From assembly GCF_002205645.1 (NCBI RefSeq), contig NZ_NIOF01000001.1, positions 372,001 to 436,000 of the forward strand: 64,000 bases of DNA, given 5' to 3'. The translations under genes and the position numbers were made by a program. Origin of the DNA: Roseateles aquatilis (GTDB lineage: Bacteria > Pseudomonadota > Gammaproteobacteria > Burkholderiales > Burkholderiaceae_C). Of this stretch, positions 56,227 to 64,000 are shown piece after piece. Below the pieces are notes generated by a model. The model ran no database searches, was not told the DNA's origin, and saw only the letters and a list, made by a program, of their open reading frames with translations. Numbering within the stretch: position 1 is the first letter of the stretch; each line of letters starts with the position of its first letter.

Positions 56227-56913
56227 ATGAAACTGCTCTTCGTCGAGGACAACCAGGCCCTGCAGACCACCGTCGCCCGCTCCTTCGAGCGGCGCGGCAT
56301 CCACGTGCACGGGTGCGTCGAGGGCCGGCTGGCCCTGGAGCGCTGGCGCGCGCATCCGCCGGACGTGGTCCTGCTGGACCTGTCGCTGCCCGACATGGAC
56401 GGGCTGGAGCTGCTCTCCGCCGCGCGCGCCGAGCGGCTGGTCACGCCGGTGATCATCCTGACCGCGCGCGGCACCGTCGGCGATCGCATCCTCGGCCTGA
56501 ACATCGGCGCCGACGACTACCTGCCCAAGCCCTTCGACCTGGACGAGCTGGAGGCCCGCGTGCGCGCCTTGGCGCGGCGCAGCCGGGGCGCGCCCGCGGC
56601 GACCGGCGCGACGGCGGACACCGAGGCCTTCTGCGGCCTGCGCGTCGACGCCGACAGCGGCGCCATCTACCACCTGGGCCTGCCGCTGGATTTGCCGCCG
56701 CGCGAGGCCGCCCTGCTGCGCGCGCTGCTGGCGCGGCCGGGCCAGGCGGTGGCCAAGGAGCGGCTGACCGACCTGGTCTTCGCCGACACCGTCGACGTGC
56801 AGCCGGACGCGGTGGAGGTGGTGGCCTACCGGCTGCGCCGCCGCCTGCCCGCCGACAGCGCGCGCCTGGTGACACTGCGCGGCCTGGGCTACCTGCTGAA
56901 GGCGCCGGACTGA
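56227..56913 (+). CDS. tctD: Response regulator TctD (OmpR type)
   Basis: The 228-residue protein has a receiver domain with acidic residues E7 and D8, phospho-acceptor D51 (LLDLSLPDMDG) and Lys in YLPKPFD. A C-terminal OmpR-type winged helix follows (LPPREAALLRALLARPGQAVAKERL, ending LVTLRGLGYLL). Its position divergent from tctCBA and directly before a sensor kinase is the classic tct arrangement, so it should activate tctCBA when its carboxylate is present. The start is ATG 56227; upstream open frame has no support. Confidence 0.93.
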   Translation: MKLLFVEDNQALQTTVARSFERRGIHVHGCVEGRLALERWRAHPPDVVLLDLSLPDMDGLELLSAARAERLVTPVIILTARGTVGDRILGLNIGADDYLPKPFDLDELEARVRALARRSRGAPAATGATADTEAFCGLRVDADSGAIYHLGLPLDLPPREAALLRALLARPGQAVAKERLTDLVFADTVDVQPDAVEVVAYRLRRRLPADSARLVTLRGLGYLLKAPD

Positions 56914-58368
56914 GTGACCGCCCCCGCGAAGGACCCCGCCCAGCCGCGCCGCCGGCTGGCCTCGATGCGCAGCCGGCTGCTGCTGGGCATCCTGGTGCCG
57001 GTCGGCCTGCTGATCGCCGCCAACGCGCACCGGCTGTACGGCGACGCGCTGCGCGCGATCGACACGGCCTACGACCGCACGCTGCTGGCGTCGGCCAAGT
57101 CCATCGGCGAGCAACTGGACGTCACGGGCACGCGCGAAGCGCCGAAGTTGATCAGCGAGGTGCCCTACGCGGCGCTGGAGGCCTTCGAGGCGGACAACCG
57201 CAGCCGCATGTTCTACCGCGTCACCGGCTTCCAGGGCGAGTGGGTGTCGGGCTTCGAGGACTTCCCCGCCTGGCGCGGCCGGCTGCCTGATCGCGGCGCC
57301 TATGCCGCGCTGGTCGACTTCTACGACGACGTCTATCAGGGCGAGCCGGTCCGGGTCGCCGTGCTGAAGCAGCCGGTGGCCGGGCTGGCCGGCATGGGCG
57401 TGGCGACGATCCAGGTGGCCGAGACGCTGGAGCTGCGCGGCACGCTGGCGCGGCAGGTGCTGGTCTCCACGCTGTGGCGGCAGGCCGCGCTGCTGGCGGT
57501 GATCGCGATCGTGGTCTGGGGCGTGGTGCTGCTGGCGACGCGCCCGGTGCGCGAGCTCAGCCGCGCGATCGCCGCGCGGGGCGACGACGACATCAGCCCC
57601 ATCCCGCTGCCGCAGGCGCCCGCCGAGCTGGCGCCGCTGGTCATCGCGATCAACGAGGCCTGGAACCGCCAGGCCGGACTGCTGGCCCACCAGAAGCGCT
57701 TCGTGCGCGACGCGTCGCATCAACTGCGCACGCCGCTGGCGGTGCTCAAGGCGCAGGTGCAATCGGCCCGGCGCGGCGACCTGCCCTTGGCGCAGGCCAT
57801 CGCCGAGATCGGGCAGACGGTGGACGGCGCCACCGAGCTGGCCAACCAGATGCTGGCGCTGGCCAAGGTGGAGCAACTCCGCCAGCAGGGCGATCCGCCG
57901 CGCCTGGACCTGGCCGACACGGTGCGCGAAGTGGGCCTGGACCTGGCGCCGCTGATCGCCGATGCGGACCTGGACTTCGACCTGGCCGCCGAGCCGGCGC
58001 CGGTGCGCGGCCATGCCTGGGCGCTGCGTGAGCTGGTGCGCAACCTGCTGCACAACGCGCTGCGCCACAGCCCGCGCGGCGGGCGTCTGGACGTCGCCCT
58101 GTCCCACCGCGACGGCGCCGTCGAGCTGCGCATCGGCGACAGCGGCCCCGGCATCGCGCAGGCGCTGCGGCCGCGGCTGGGCCAGCCGTTCGCGGCGGGA
58201 CCCGGCGGCGAGTCCGGCCTGGGGCTGGCGATCTGCCGGGAGATCGTCGCCTCGCTCGGCGGCACGCTGGCGCTGGACAACCGCGAGCGGGATGGGGTCA
58301 TCCAGGGGCTGGATGCCGTCGTGCGCTTGCCGGCGGCAGCATCGCCGGACGAGCCCGCGACACGGTGA
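56914..58368 (+). CDS. tctE: Sensor histidine kinase TctE
   Basis: The 484-residue protein starts at GTG 56914, directly after the tctD stop. It has an N-terminal helix (RLLLGILVPVGLLIAA), a periplasmic domain of about 140 residues resembling TctE-type sensors, and a second helix (LLAVIAIVVWGVVLLAT). The phospho-acceptor H269 lies in RDASHQLRTPLA. The ATPase has N-box RNLLHNALRHSPRGG, G1 DSGPGI and G2 SGLGLAI. It should sense extracellular carboxylate and phosphorylate TctD. Confidence 0.93.
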   Translation: MTAPAKDPAQPRRRLASMRSRLLLGILVPVGLLIAANAHRLYGDALRAIDTAYDRTLLASAKSIGEQLDVTGTREAPKLISEVPYAALEAFEADNRSRMFYRVTGFQGEWVSGFEDFPAWRGRLPDRGAYAALVDFYDDVYQGEPVRVAVLKQPVAGLAGMGVATIQVAETLELRGTLARQVLVSTLWRQAALLAVIAIVVWGVVLLATRPVRELSRAIAARGDDDISPIPLPQAPAELAPLVIAINEAWNRQAGLLAHQKRFVRDASHQLRTPLAVLKAQVQSARRGDLPLAQAIAEIGQTVDGATELANQMLALAKVEQLRQQGDPPRLDLADTVREVGLDLAPLIADADLDFDLAAEPAPVRGHAWALRELVRNLLHNALRHSPRGGRLDVALSHRDGAVELRIGDSGPGIAQALRPRLGQPFAAGPGGESGLGLAICREIVASLGGTLALDNRERDGVIQGLDAVVRLPAAASPDEPATR

Positions 58369-58465
58369 TGACGCGGTGCCTGGTGGCGCCTGGGCGCGGC
58401 GATCGCGCCACACCCCGCCGACTCGGGCCCCGACCCACCGCATCACCATAGGACAATTCACGCCG

Positions 58466-58894
58466 ATGTCTTCGCACGCTTCCCGCACCTCCCCCGGCCC
58501 CGACGGTCCGCGCCTGGACAAGTGGCTCTGGGCCGCGCGGTTCTTCAAGACACGCGCCCTCGCCGTCGAGGAGATCGGCAAGGGCCGCGTGACCGTCAAC
58601 GGCCAGGCGGCCAAGGCATCGCGGGAAGTCCGCGTCGGCGACATGATCCGGCTGCGCCAGGGCCAGGTGGACCGCGAGGTGCGCGTCGCCGGCCTGAGCA
58701 ACGTCCGCGGCCCGGCGCCCGAGGCGCAGGCGCTGTACGAGGAAACGGCCGACAGCATCGCCGCCCGCGAGCGCGCCGCCGAGGCCCGCCGCCTCGCCCC
58801 CGAACCCGCCAGCACCATCGAACAAGGCCGCCCGACCAAGCAGGACCGCCGCCGCCTGGCCGACTGGGACCGGTGGAGCGCCAGCATCGATTGA
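58466..58894 (+). CDS. hslR: Hsp15 family S4-domain RNA-binding heat-shock protein
   Basis: The 142-residue protein starts at ATG 58466. An S4 domain is clear: RLDKWLWAARFFKTRALAVEEIGKGRVTVNGQAAKASREVRVGDMIRL. A basic, helical C-terminus follows (TKQDRRRLADWDRW). Hsp15 binds free 50S subunits still carrying nascent chains and helps recycle them after heat shock. It lies upstream of grpE-dnaK-dnaJ, matching its role. No sigma-32 site was seen directly before it. Confidence 0.92.
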   Translation: MSSHASRTSPGPDGPRLDKWLWAARFFKTRALAVEEIGKGRVTVNGQAAKASREVRVGDMIRLRQGQVDREVRVAGLSNVRGPAPEAQALYEETADSIAARERAAEARRLAPEPASTIEQGRPTKQDRRRLADWDRWSASID

Positions 58895-58966
58895 CGATCG
58901 GTGCGCTGTTCGCCGCCGGGCTAGCAGGCCCCCGGCTTGCCCGCGCGGGGATGCGAAAATCTCCCT

Positions 58967-58994
58967 CTTGAACTTCCGGACATGAGCCCCAGAT
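58967..58994 (+). promoter_or_regulatory. grpE: Sigma-32 heat-shock promoter of grpE
   Basis: CTTGAAC, a 13-bp spacer and CCCCAGAT match the sigma-32 consensus. It lies about 94 bp before the grpE start. No CIRCE element (HrcA operator) is present, so heat-shock control here looks sigma-32 based. Confidence 0.8.
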
Positions 58995-59087
58995 GCGGCG
59001 GATCGCCCGAAGCGAGGCCGCCTTCACCTGGGCGGTCCACCCTCCCCACAGAGAGGCCCGGGCAATCCGCATTGGGGCATTCCAACC

Positions 59088-59630
59088 ATGACGACTGACA
59101 ACCAACATCCTGATCCGACGCTGGACGAACTGACTGCGCAAGCCGCCGCCGCGGCCGCCGCTTCCGTGCCGCAGTCCCTGGAGGCCAAGCTGGCCGAGAC
59201 CGAGACCCGCCTGGCCGAGATGTCCGACGCATACCTGCGCGCCAAGGCCGAGGCGGAGAACATCCGCCGCCGCGGCGAGGAAGATGTGTCCAAGGCCCGC
59301 AAGTTCGCGGTCGAGGGTTTCGCGGAAGCGATGCTGCCGGTGATGGACAGCCTGAGCGCCGCGATCGCCCGCCCGGATGCCAGCGTGGAGCAGGTGCTGG
59401 AAGGCGTGCACGCCACGCTGCGCCAGTTGTCCGCCGCGCTGGAGCGCAACAAGGTGCTGGAGATCAATCCGGCCACCGGCACGAAGTTCGACCCGCATCA
59501 GCACCAGGCCATCTCGATGGTCCCGGCCGACCAGGACGCCAACACCGTCGTGACGGTCCTGCAGAAGGGCTTCTCGATCTCCGATCGCGTGCTGCGACCG
59601 GCCCTGGTGACCGTTTCGGCGCCCAAGTAA
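59088..59630 (+). CDS. grpE: Nucleotide exchange factor GrpE
   Basis: GrpE releases ADP from DnaK. The 180-residue protein has a long N-terminal helix ([32 protein letters not shown]) that forms the dimer stalk and a compact C-terminal beta domain ([29 protein letters not shown]). Length and motifs are standard. It follows its own heat-shock promoter and precedes dnaK by 135 bp, which contain a second heat-shock site. Confidence 0.97.
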   Translation: MTTDNQHPDPTLDELTAQAAAAAAASVPQSLEAKLAETETRLAEMSDAYLRAKAEAENIRRRGEEDVSKARKFAVEGFAEAMLPVMDSLSAAIARPDASVEQVLEGVHATLRQLSAALERNKVLEINPATGTKFDPHQHQAISMVPADQDANTVVTVLQKGFSISDRVLRPALVTVSAPK

Positions 59631-59641
59631 GCCGCCGGACC

Positions 59642-59669
59642 CTTGAATCCCGGCGAGTTATCCACAGAT
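59642..59669 (+). promoter_or_regulatory. dnaK: Sigma-32-like promoter of dnaK overlapping a perfect DnaA box
   Basis: CTTGAAT, a 13-bp spacer and CCACAGAT form a slightly weaker sigma-32 site about 97 bp before dnaK. Positions 59658-59666 read TTATCCACA, the consensus DnaA box, and overlap the -10 part. A second promoter inside the operon is plausible; the DnaA box may be coincidence. Confidence 0.6.
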
Positions 59670-59765
59670 CAGAAACATCGCGGAACGACGTTCCGGCCGC
59701 TCCTCCACCGAGCCCCGCCGTGACGATCCGATCCCACCAGATCCCCAAATTCAGGAGCACCCATC

Positions 59766-61742
59766 ATGGCTAAGAAGAAGATCATCGGCATCGACCTCGG
59801 CACGACCAACTCGTGCGTCGCGGTCATGGAAGGCAACACCACCCGCGTCATCGAGAACGCGGAAGGCGCCCGCACCACGCCGTCCATCATCGCGTACCAG
59901 GAGGACGGCGAGATCCTGGTCGGCGCCTCGGCCAAGCGCCAGGCGGTGACCAACCCGCGCAACACGCTGTACGCGGTGAAGCGCCTGATCGGCCGCAAGT
60001 TCCAGGAGAAGGAAGTCCAGAAGGACATCGACCTGATGCCCTACACCATCGCCGCGGCCGACAACGGCGACGCGTGGGTGGAAGTGCGCGGCAAGAAGAT
60101 GGCGCCCCCGCAGGTGTCCGCCGAAGTCCTGCGCAAGATGAAGAAGACCGCCGAGGACTACCTCGGCGAGGAAGTGACCGAGGCCGTCATCACCGTCCCG
60201 GCCTACTTCAACGACGCCCAGCGTCAGGCGACCAAGGACGCCGGCCGCATCGCCGGCCTGGACGTCAAGCGCATCATCAACGAGCCCACCGCCGCGGCCC
60301 TGGCCTTCGGCCTGGACAAGCATGGCGCCGGTGACCGCAAGATCGCGGTGTTCGACCTGGGCGGCGGCACGTTCGACATCTCGATCATCGAGATCGCCGA
60401 CGTCGACGGCGAGAAGCAGTTCGAAGTGCTGTCGACCAACGGCGACACCTTCCTGGGCGGCGAGGACTTCGACCAGCGCATCATCGACTACATCATCGGC
60501 GAGTTCAAAAAGGAACAGGGCGTCGACCTGACCAAGGACGTGCTGGCCCTGCAGCGCCTGAAGGAAGCCGCCGAGAAGGCCAAGATCGAGCTGTCCAACA
60601 GCAGCCAGACCGACGTCAACCTGCCGTACATCACGGCCGACGCCACCGGCCCGAAGCATCTGAACATCAAGCTGACCCGCGCCAAGCTGGAGTCGCTGGT
60701 GGACGAACTGATCGAACGCACGATGGCCCCCTGCCGCACCGCGATCAAGGACGCCGGCGTGTCGGTCAGCGAGATCGACGACGTGATCCTGGTCGGCGGC
60801 ATGTCGCGCATGCCCAAGGTGCAGGAGAAGGTCAAGGAGTTCTTCGGCAAGGATCCCCGCAAGGACGTCAACCCCGACGAGGCCGTGGCCGTGGGCGCGG
60901 CGATCCAGGGCCAGGTCCTGGGCGGCGAACGCACCGACGTGCTGCTGCTGGACGTCACCCCGCTGTCCCTGGGCATCGAGACCCTGGGCGGCGTGATGAC
61001 GAAGATGATCAAGAAGAACACGACCATCCCGACCAAGTTCAGCCAGACGTTCTCGACCGCCGAGGACAGCCAGCCCGCGGTGACGATCAAGGTGTACCAG
61101 GGCGAACGCGAGATGGCGCAGGCCAACAAGAGCCTGGGCGAGTTCAACCTGGAAGGCATCCCGCCGGCACCGCGCGGCACGCCGCAGATCGAGGTGAGCT
61201 TCGACATCGACGCCAACGGCATCCTGCACGTGGGCGCCAAGGACAAGGGCACCGGCAAGGAAAACAAGATCACCATCAAGGCGAACTCCGGCCTGTCCGA
61301 GGCCGAGATCGAGAAGATGGTGAAGGACGCCGAGGCCAACGCCGCCGACGACAAGAAGAAGGTCGAGCTGGTGCAGGCCAAGAATCAGGCCGACGGCCTG
61401 GTGCACTCGGTGCAGAAGTCGCTGGGCGAGCACGGCGACAAGCTGGACGCCGGCGAGAAGGAAAAGATCGAGGCCGCGATCAAGGACCTGGAAGAAGCCA
61501 TCAAGGGCGACGACAAGGCCGAGCTCGAAGCCAAGACCGAAGCGCTGATGACCGCCAGCCAGAAGCTGGGCGAGAAGGTGTACGCCGAGTCGCAGGCCGC
61601 CGCCGGCGCCGCCGGTGCCGCCGGCGCGGCGGGTGGTCCGGGCGCGGAGGCTCAGCAGCCGGGCGCGTCGCAGGCCTCCTCGAAGCCGGCCGACGACAAC
61701 GTCGTCGATGCCGAGTTCAAGGAAGTCAAGGACACCAAGTAA
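59766..61742 (+). CDS. dnaK: Chaperone DnaK (Hsp70)
   Basis: The 658-residue protein has the Hsp70 ATPase opening [16 protein letters not shown], phosphate-binding [13 protein letters not shown] and adenosine-binding [13 protein letters not shown]. The inter-domain linker (DVLLLDVTP) precedes the substrate-binding domain, helical lid and a Gly/Ala-rich tail that ends [13 protein letters not shown]. It binds unfolded proteins in cycles driven by DnaJ and GrpE. The start ATG has AGGAG upstream. A strong hairpin follows, so dnaJ is partly separated. Confidence 0.99.
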   Translation: MAKKKIIGIDLGTTNSCVAVMEGNTTRVIENAEGARTTPSIIAYQEDGEILVGASAKRQAVTNPRNTLYAVKRLIGRKFQEKEVQKDIDLMPYTIAAADNGDAWVEVRGKKMAPPQVSAEVLRKMKKTAEDYLGEEVTEAVITVPAYFNDAQRQATKDAGRIAGLDVKRIINEPTAAALAFGLDKHGAGDRKIAVFDLGGGTFDISIIEIADVDGEKQFEVLSTNGDTFLGGEDFDQRIIDYIIGEFKKEQGVDLTKDVLALQRLKEAAEKAKIELSNSSQTDVNLPYITADATGPKHLNIKLTRAKLESLVDELIERTMAPCRTAIKDAGVSVSEIDDVILVGGMSRMPKVQEKVKEFFGKDPRKDVNPDEAVAVGAAIQGQVLGGERTDVLLLDVTPLSLGIETLGGVMTKMIKKNTTIPTKFSQTFSTAEDSQPAVTIKVYQGEREMAQANKSLGEFNLEGIPPAPRGTPQIEVSFDIDANGILHVGAKDKGTGKENKITIKANSGLSEAEIEKMVKDAEANAADDKKKVELVQAKNQADGLVHSVQKSLGEHGDKLDAGEKEKIEAAIKDLEEAIKGDDKAELEAKTEALMTASQKLGEKVYAESQAAAGAAGAAGAAGGPGAEAQQPGASQASSKPADDNVVDAEFKEVKDTK

Positions 61743-61803
61743 GCCACGCGTGCCGGCCTCGTCGTCGGCATCGCGACCGGCAATTGCTGTCCAATGACAG
61801 CCG

Positions 61804-61837
61804 CCGCGCGAGGCCCGCAAGCCTCGCGCGGCGTTTT
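61804..61837 (+). terminator. Hairpin terminator between dnaK and dnaJ
   Basis: CCGCGCGAGGC / GCCTCGCGCGG is a perfect 11-bp stem with a 6-base loop and is followed by GCGTTTT. It would end or attenuate the grpE-dnaK transcript, lowering dnaJ relative to dnaK. Confidence 0.85.
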
Positions 61838-61903
61838 GGTTTCAAGATTTGAAGGTTTGCCGGCGGGCCATCGCGCCCCGGCCCCGCCCCTCCAGGAAGA
61901 TCC

Positions 61904-63052
61904 ATGGCAAAGCGTGACTATTACGAAGTCCTGGGCGTCGCCAAGAACGCCAGCGAAGAAGACATCAAGAAGGCGTATCGCAAGCTTGCGATGAAGTACC
62001 ACCCTGACCGCAATCAGGGCGACGGCGCCAAAGAAGCGGAGGACAAGTTCAAGGAGGCCAAGGAGGCCTACGAGATGTTGTCCGACGGGCAGAAGCGCGC
62101 GGCGTACGACCAGTACGGCCACGCGGGCGTGGATCCGAACCAGGGCTTCCGCGGCGGTCCGGGCACGGAGGGCTTCGGCGGCTTCGCCGAGGCCTTCGGC
62201 GACATCTTCGGCGACATCTTCGGCCAGCAAGGCGGCGGCGGACGCCGTGCCGGCGGTGGCCAGCAGGTCTACCGCGGCAGCGACCTCAGCTACGCGATGG
62301 AGATCTCGCTGGAGGAAGCGGCGCGCGGCAAGGAAACGCAGATCCGCATCCCGTCCTGGGAAGGCTGCGAAACCTGCCACGGCAGCGGCGCCAAGCCCGG
62401 CACCAGCGCCAAGAGTTGCGGCTCCTGCGGCGGCACCGGCACGGTCCACATGCGCCAGGGCTTCTTCAGCATCCAGCAGACCTGCCCGCATTGCCACGGC
62501 ACCGGCAAGATCATTCCGGAGCCCTGCACCACCTGCAACGGCGCCGGCAAGATCAAGAAGACCAAGACGCTGGAAGTCAAGATCCCGGCCGGCATCAACG
62601 AAGGCATGCGCATCCGTTCCGCCGGCAACGGCGAGCCGGGCGTCAACGGCGGTCCGTCGGGCGATCTCTACATCGAGATCCGCATCAAGCAGCACGACAT
62701 CTTCGAGCGCGACGGCGACGATCTGCATTGCACGATGCCGGTGTCCATGACCACGGCGGCACTGGGCGGCAACATCGAGGTGCCGACACTCGGCGGCAAG
62801 GCCGAGATCGAGCTGCCCGAGGGCACGCAGCACGGCAAGACCTTCCGCCTGCGCGGCAAGGGCATCAAGGGCGTGCGCTCCAGCTACCCGGGCGACCTCT
62901 ACTGCCACATCAGCATCGAGACGCCGGTCAAGCTCACCGAGCACCAGCGCAAGCTGCTCAAGGAGCTGGACAAGAGCCTGCGCGACGGCGGCGAGCGGCA
63001 CTCGCCCAACGCCAAGAGCTGGACCGATCGGGTCAAGGACCTGTTCAAGTAA
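61904..63052 (+). CDS. dnaJ: Co-chaperone DnaJ (Hsp40)
   Basis: The 382-residue protein has the J domain with HPD at residues 33-35, then the Gly/Phe-rich region ([17 protein letters not shown]). Four zinc-finger repeats CxxCxGxG follow ([32 protein letters not shown]), then the C-terminal substrate-binding domains. DnaJ delivers clients to DnaK and triggers ATP hydrolysis. It lies after a terminator hairpin; a loose sigma-32-like pattern (TTTGAAG ... CCATCG at about 61849-61876) may give it its own promoter, with low confidence. Confidence 0.98.
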   Translation: MAKRDYYEVLGVAKNASEEDIKKAYRKLAMKYHPDRNQGDGAKEAEDKFKEAKEAYEMLSDGQKRAAYDQYGHAGVDPNQGFRGGPGTEGFGGFAEAFGDIFGDIFGQQGGGGRRAGGGQQVYRGSDLSYAMEISLEEAARGKETQIRIPSWEGCETCHGSGAKPGTSAKSCGSCGGTGTVHMRQGFFSIQQTCPHCHGTGKIIPEPCTTCNGAGKIKKTKTLEVKIPAGINEGMRIRSAGNGEPGVNGGPSGDLYIEIRIKQHDIFERDGDDLHCTMPVSMTTAALGGNIEVPTLGGKAEIELPEGTQHGKTFRLRGKGIKGVRSSYPGDLYCHISIETPVKLTEHQRKLLKELDKSLRDGGERHSPNAKSWTDRVKDLFK

Positions 63053-63379
63053 TCGGCCTCACCGCCCGCCGTGCCCGAGGCACCGCGGGCGCGGCGGCCG
63101 TGCCGGGGCGCGACCGACGTCCCTGCGCCCTCTTCAAGCGGGTCGGCAACTGCGGCGCGCAAGCCCGCGCCACGACTGCAAAAAACGCCGGCGCCACCCA
63201 CGCAAACCCGAGGCGTCGCGCCTCGCCGCGAAGCGGACAATCCGCGACGTGGTTGACGACATTCACTTCAGCAGTCGAGGTTTCCGGGAATCGCCGGACC
63301 TTCGGATATCTCACACTCCCGCGCGCGCCGCGCGCCATGTCTTGAGCGCCATGCGACGCGAGGCCGCGGAGTCAGGACG
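63053..63379. other. 327-bp interval between dnaJ and the response-regulator gene
   Basis: No recognisable gene, repeat or consensus promoter was found. A weak promoter-like TTGACG occurs at about 63253-63258 without a good -10. Short open frames here have the Arg/Ala/Pro-rich composition of chance frames. Confidence 0.45.
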
Positions 63380-64000
63380 ATGACCCTCGCCAGCCCGCTC
63401 GCGAACACGCAGGCGCTGGTGATCGACAGCAACGCGACCTCCCGCAGCCTGATGACGATGCAGCTCCGCGAGCTCGGCGTCGGGCATGTGCGCCAGGCCA
63501 CCCGCGTGCGCGACGCCCGCGTGATCCTGGAGACGCAGCCCTACGACATCGTCCTGTGCGACTACTACTTCGACGGCTCCGAGCTGTCCGGCCAGGACCT
63601 GCTCGACGAGTTGCGGCGCGAGCAGCTGCTGCCCTACTCCACCGTCTTCGTGATGGTGACCGGCGAGGCCTCGTACGCGAAGGTCGCCGAGGCGGCCGAG
63701 GCCGCGCTCGACGCCTACCTGGTCAAGCCCTATACCAGCGCCTCGTTGGCTGACCGACTGGCCAGCGCGCGGCACCGCAAGCAGGAGCTGAAGGCGATCT
63801 TCGACGCGATCGACGCGAAGGAATTCGATCGCGCCGCGGATCTCTGCCTGGACCGCTTCCAACAGCGCGCGACCTACTGGCTCTACGCCGCCCGCATCGG
63901 CGCCGAACTGCTGCTGCGCCTGGAGCGGCATGCCCAGGCCCGCGAGCTCTACGAAGCCATCATCGCCGCCCGCGCCGTCCCGTGGGCACGCCTGGGCGTG
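63380..64000 (+). CDS. Response regulator with C-terminal helical-repeat region (3' end outside window)
   Basis: From ATG 63380 the frame is open to the window end (207 codons visible). Residues 10-130 are a receiver domain with D16 in VIDSN, phospho-acceptor D61 (VLCDYYFDG), Thr in VMVTGEAS and Lys in YLVKPY. From about residue 140 the sequence becomes helical (IFDAIDAKEFDRAADLCLDRF, GAELLLRLERHAQARELYEAII) and resembles TPR repeats. Receiver-TPR proteins usually signal by protein contact rather than DNA binding. No partner kinase is visible. Confidence 0.88.
   Translation, partial: MTLASPLANTQALVIDSNATSRSLMTMQLRELGVGHVRQATRVRDARVILETQPYDIVLCDYYFDGSELSGQDLLDELRREQLLPYSTVFVMVTGEASYAKVAEAAEAALDAYLVKPYTSASLADRLASARHRKQELKAIFDAIDAKEFDRAADLCLDRFQQRATYWLYAARIGAELLLRLERHAQARELYEAIIAARAVPWARLGV

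Noticed and set aside
58895-59087. CIRCE element or hrcA gene before grpE
   Set aside because: No TTAGCACTC-N9-GAGTGCTAA-type inverted repeat is present; a sigma-32 promoter is found instead.

Overview
The window is about 64 kb of high-GC bacterial chromosome. It looks like a betaproteobacterium of the order Burkholderiales, in the Comamonadaceae/Sphaerotilaceae/Roseateles range. This is inferred from gene content: a tctCBA transporter with a Bug-type binding protein, a short H-NS-like protein, N-acetylglutamate synthase with a kinase-like plus GNAT architecture, a PEP-CTERM protein, protein kinases fused to HDOD domains, and a long Lys/Ala/Glu-rich N-terminus on the primary sigma factor. Nothing proves a genus. 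No rRNA, CRISPR array, insertion sequence or prophage is visible. One tRNA, Ser(CGA), lies just downstream of serS.

Layout. 1-6.1 kb: exporter fragment, TonB-dependent receptor with a small secreted partner, EamA transporter, two exported proteins (one PEP-CTERM). 6.2-10.6 kb: tRNA-Ser, serS, ispH, an FKBP-type isomerase, radC, a Smr-domain gene. 10.9-13.1 kb: a TonB-like protein, two unknown genes, a truncated globin. 13.2-17.7 kb: an FlhG-like ATPase overlapping a diguanylate cyclase, divergent from cheR-cheD-cheB. 17.8-19.8 kb: a SnoaL-like protein coupled to a small membrane protein, and a LysR regulator. 19.9-24.4 kb (minus): kinase, PP2C phosphatase, rph, rdgB, hemW. 24.5-26.3 kb: yicC, gmk, rpoZ. 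26.4-30.9 kb: a mosaic of an SF1 helicase, a DUF4287 gene, a HicA-like remnant, a GST, a DsbA-like isomerase and a lipoprotein. 30.9-39.4 kb (minus): hrpA followed by two related genes, a pseudokinase-HDOD and a kinase-HDOD-GAF protein, with overlapping start and stop codons. 39.5-42.3 kb: VOC protein, argA, yggX, H-NS-like gene. 42.6-50.2 kb: a membrane GGDEF-EAL protein 9 bp ahead of dnaG, then rpoD. 50.5-52.7 kb: a cyclase-FHA protein and hemH. 52.9-58.4 kb: tctCBA divergent from tctDE. 58.5-63.1 kb: hslR, grpE, dnaK, dnaJ. 63.4 kb to the end: a partial response regulator.

Functional threads. Signalling is dense: two c-di-GMP proteins, a class III cyclase-FHA protein, a Ser/Thr kinase with its phosphatase, two HDOD kinase-type proteins, chemotaxis adaptation enzymes and two response regulators. 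Heat-shock control can be read directly: sigma-32-type promoters stand before rpoD, grpE and dnaK, and the dnaK one overlaps a perfect DnaA box. The best candidates for something little described are the hrpA / pseudokinase-HDOD / kinase-HDOD-GAF operon, the duplicated 3' tail of rpoD exactly 100 bp downstream, and the HicA-like gene with no stop codon of its own.
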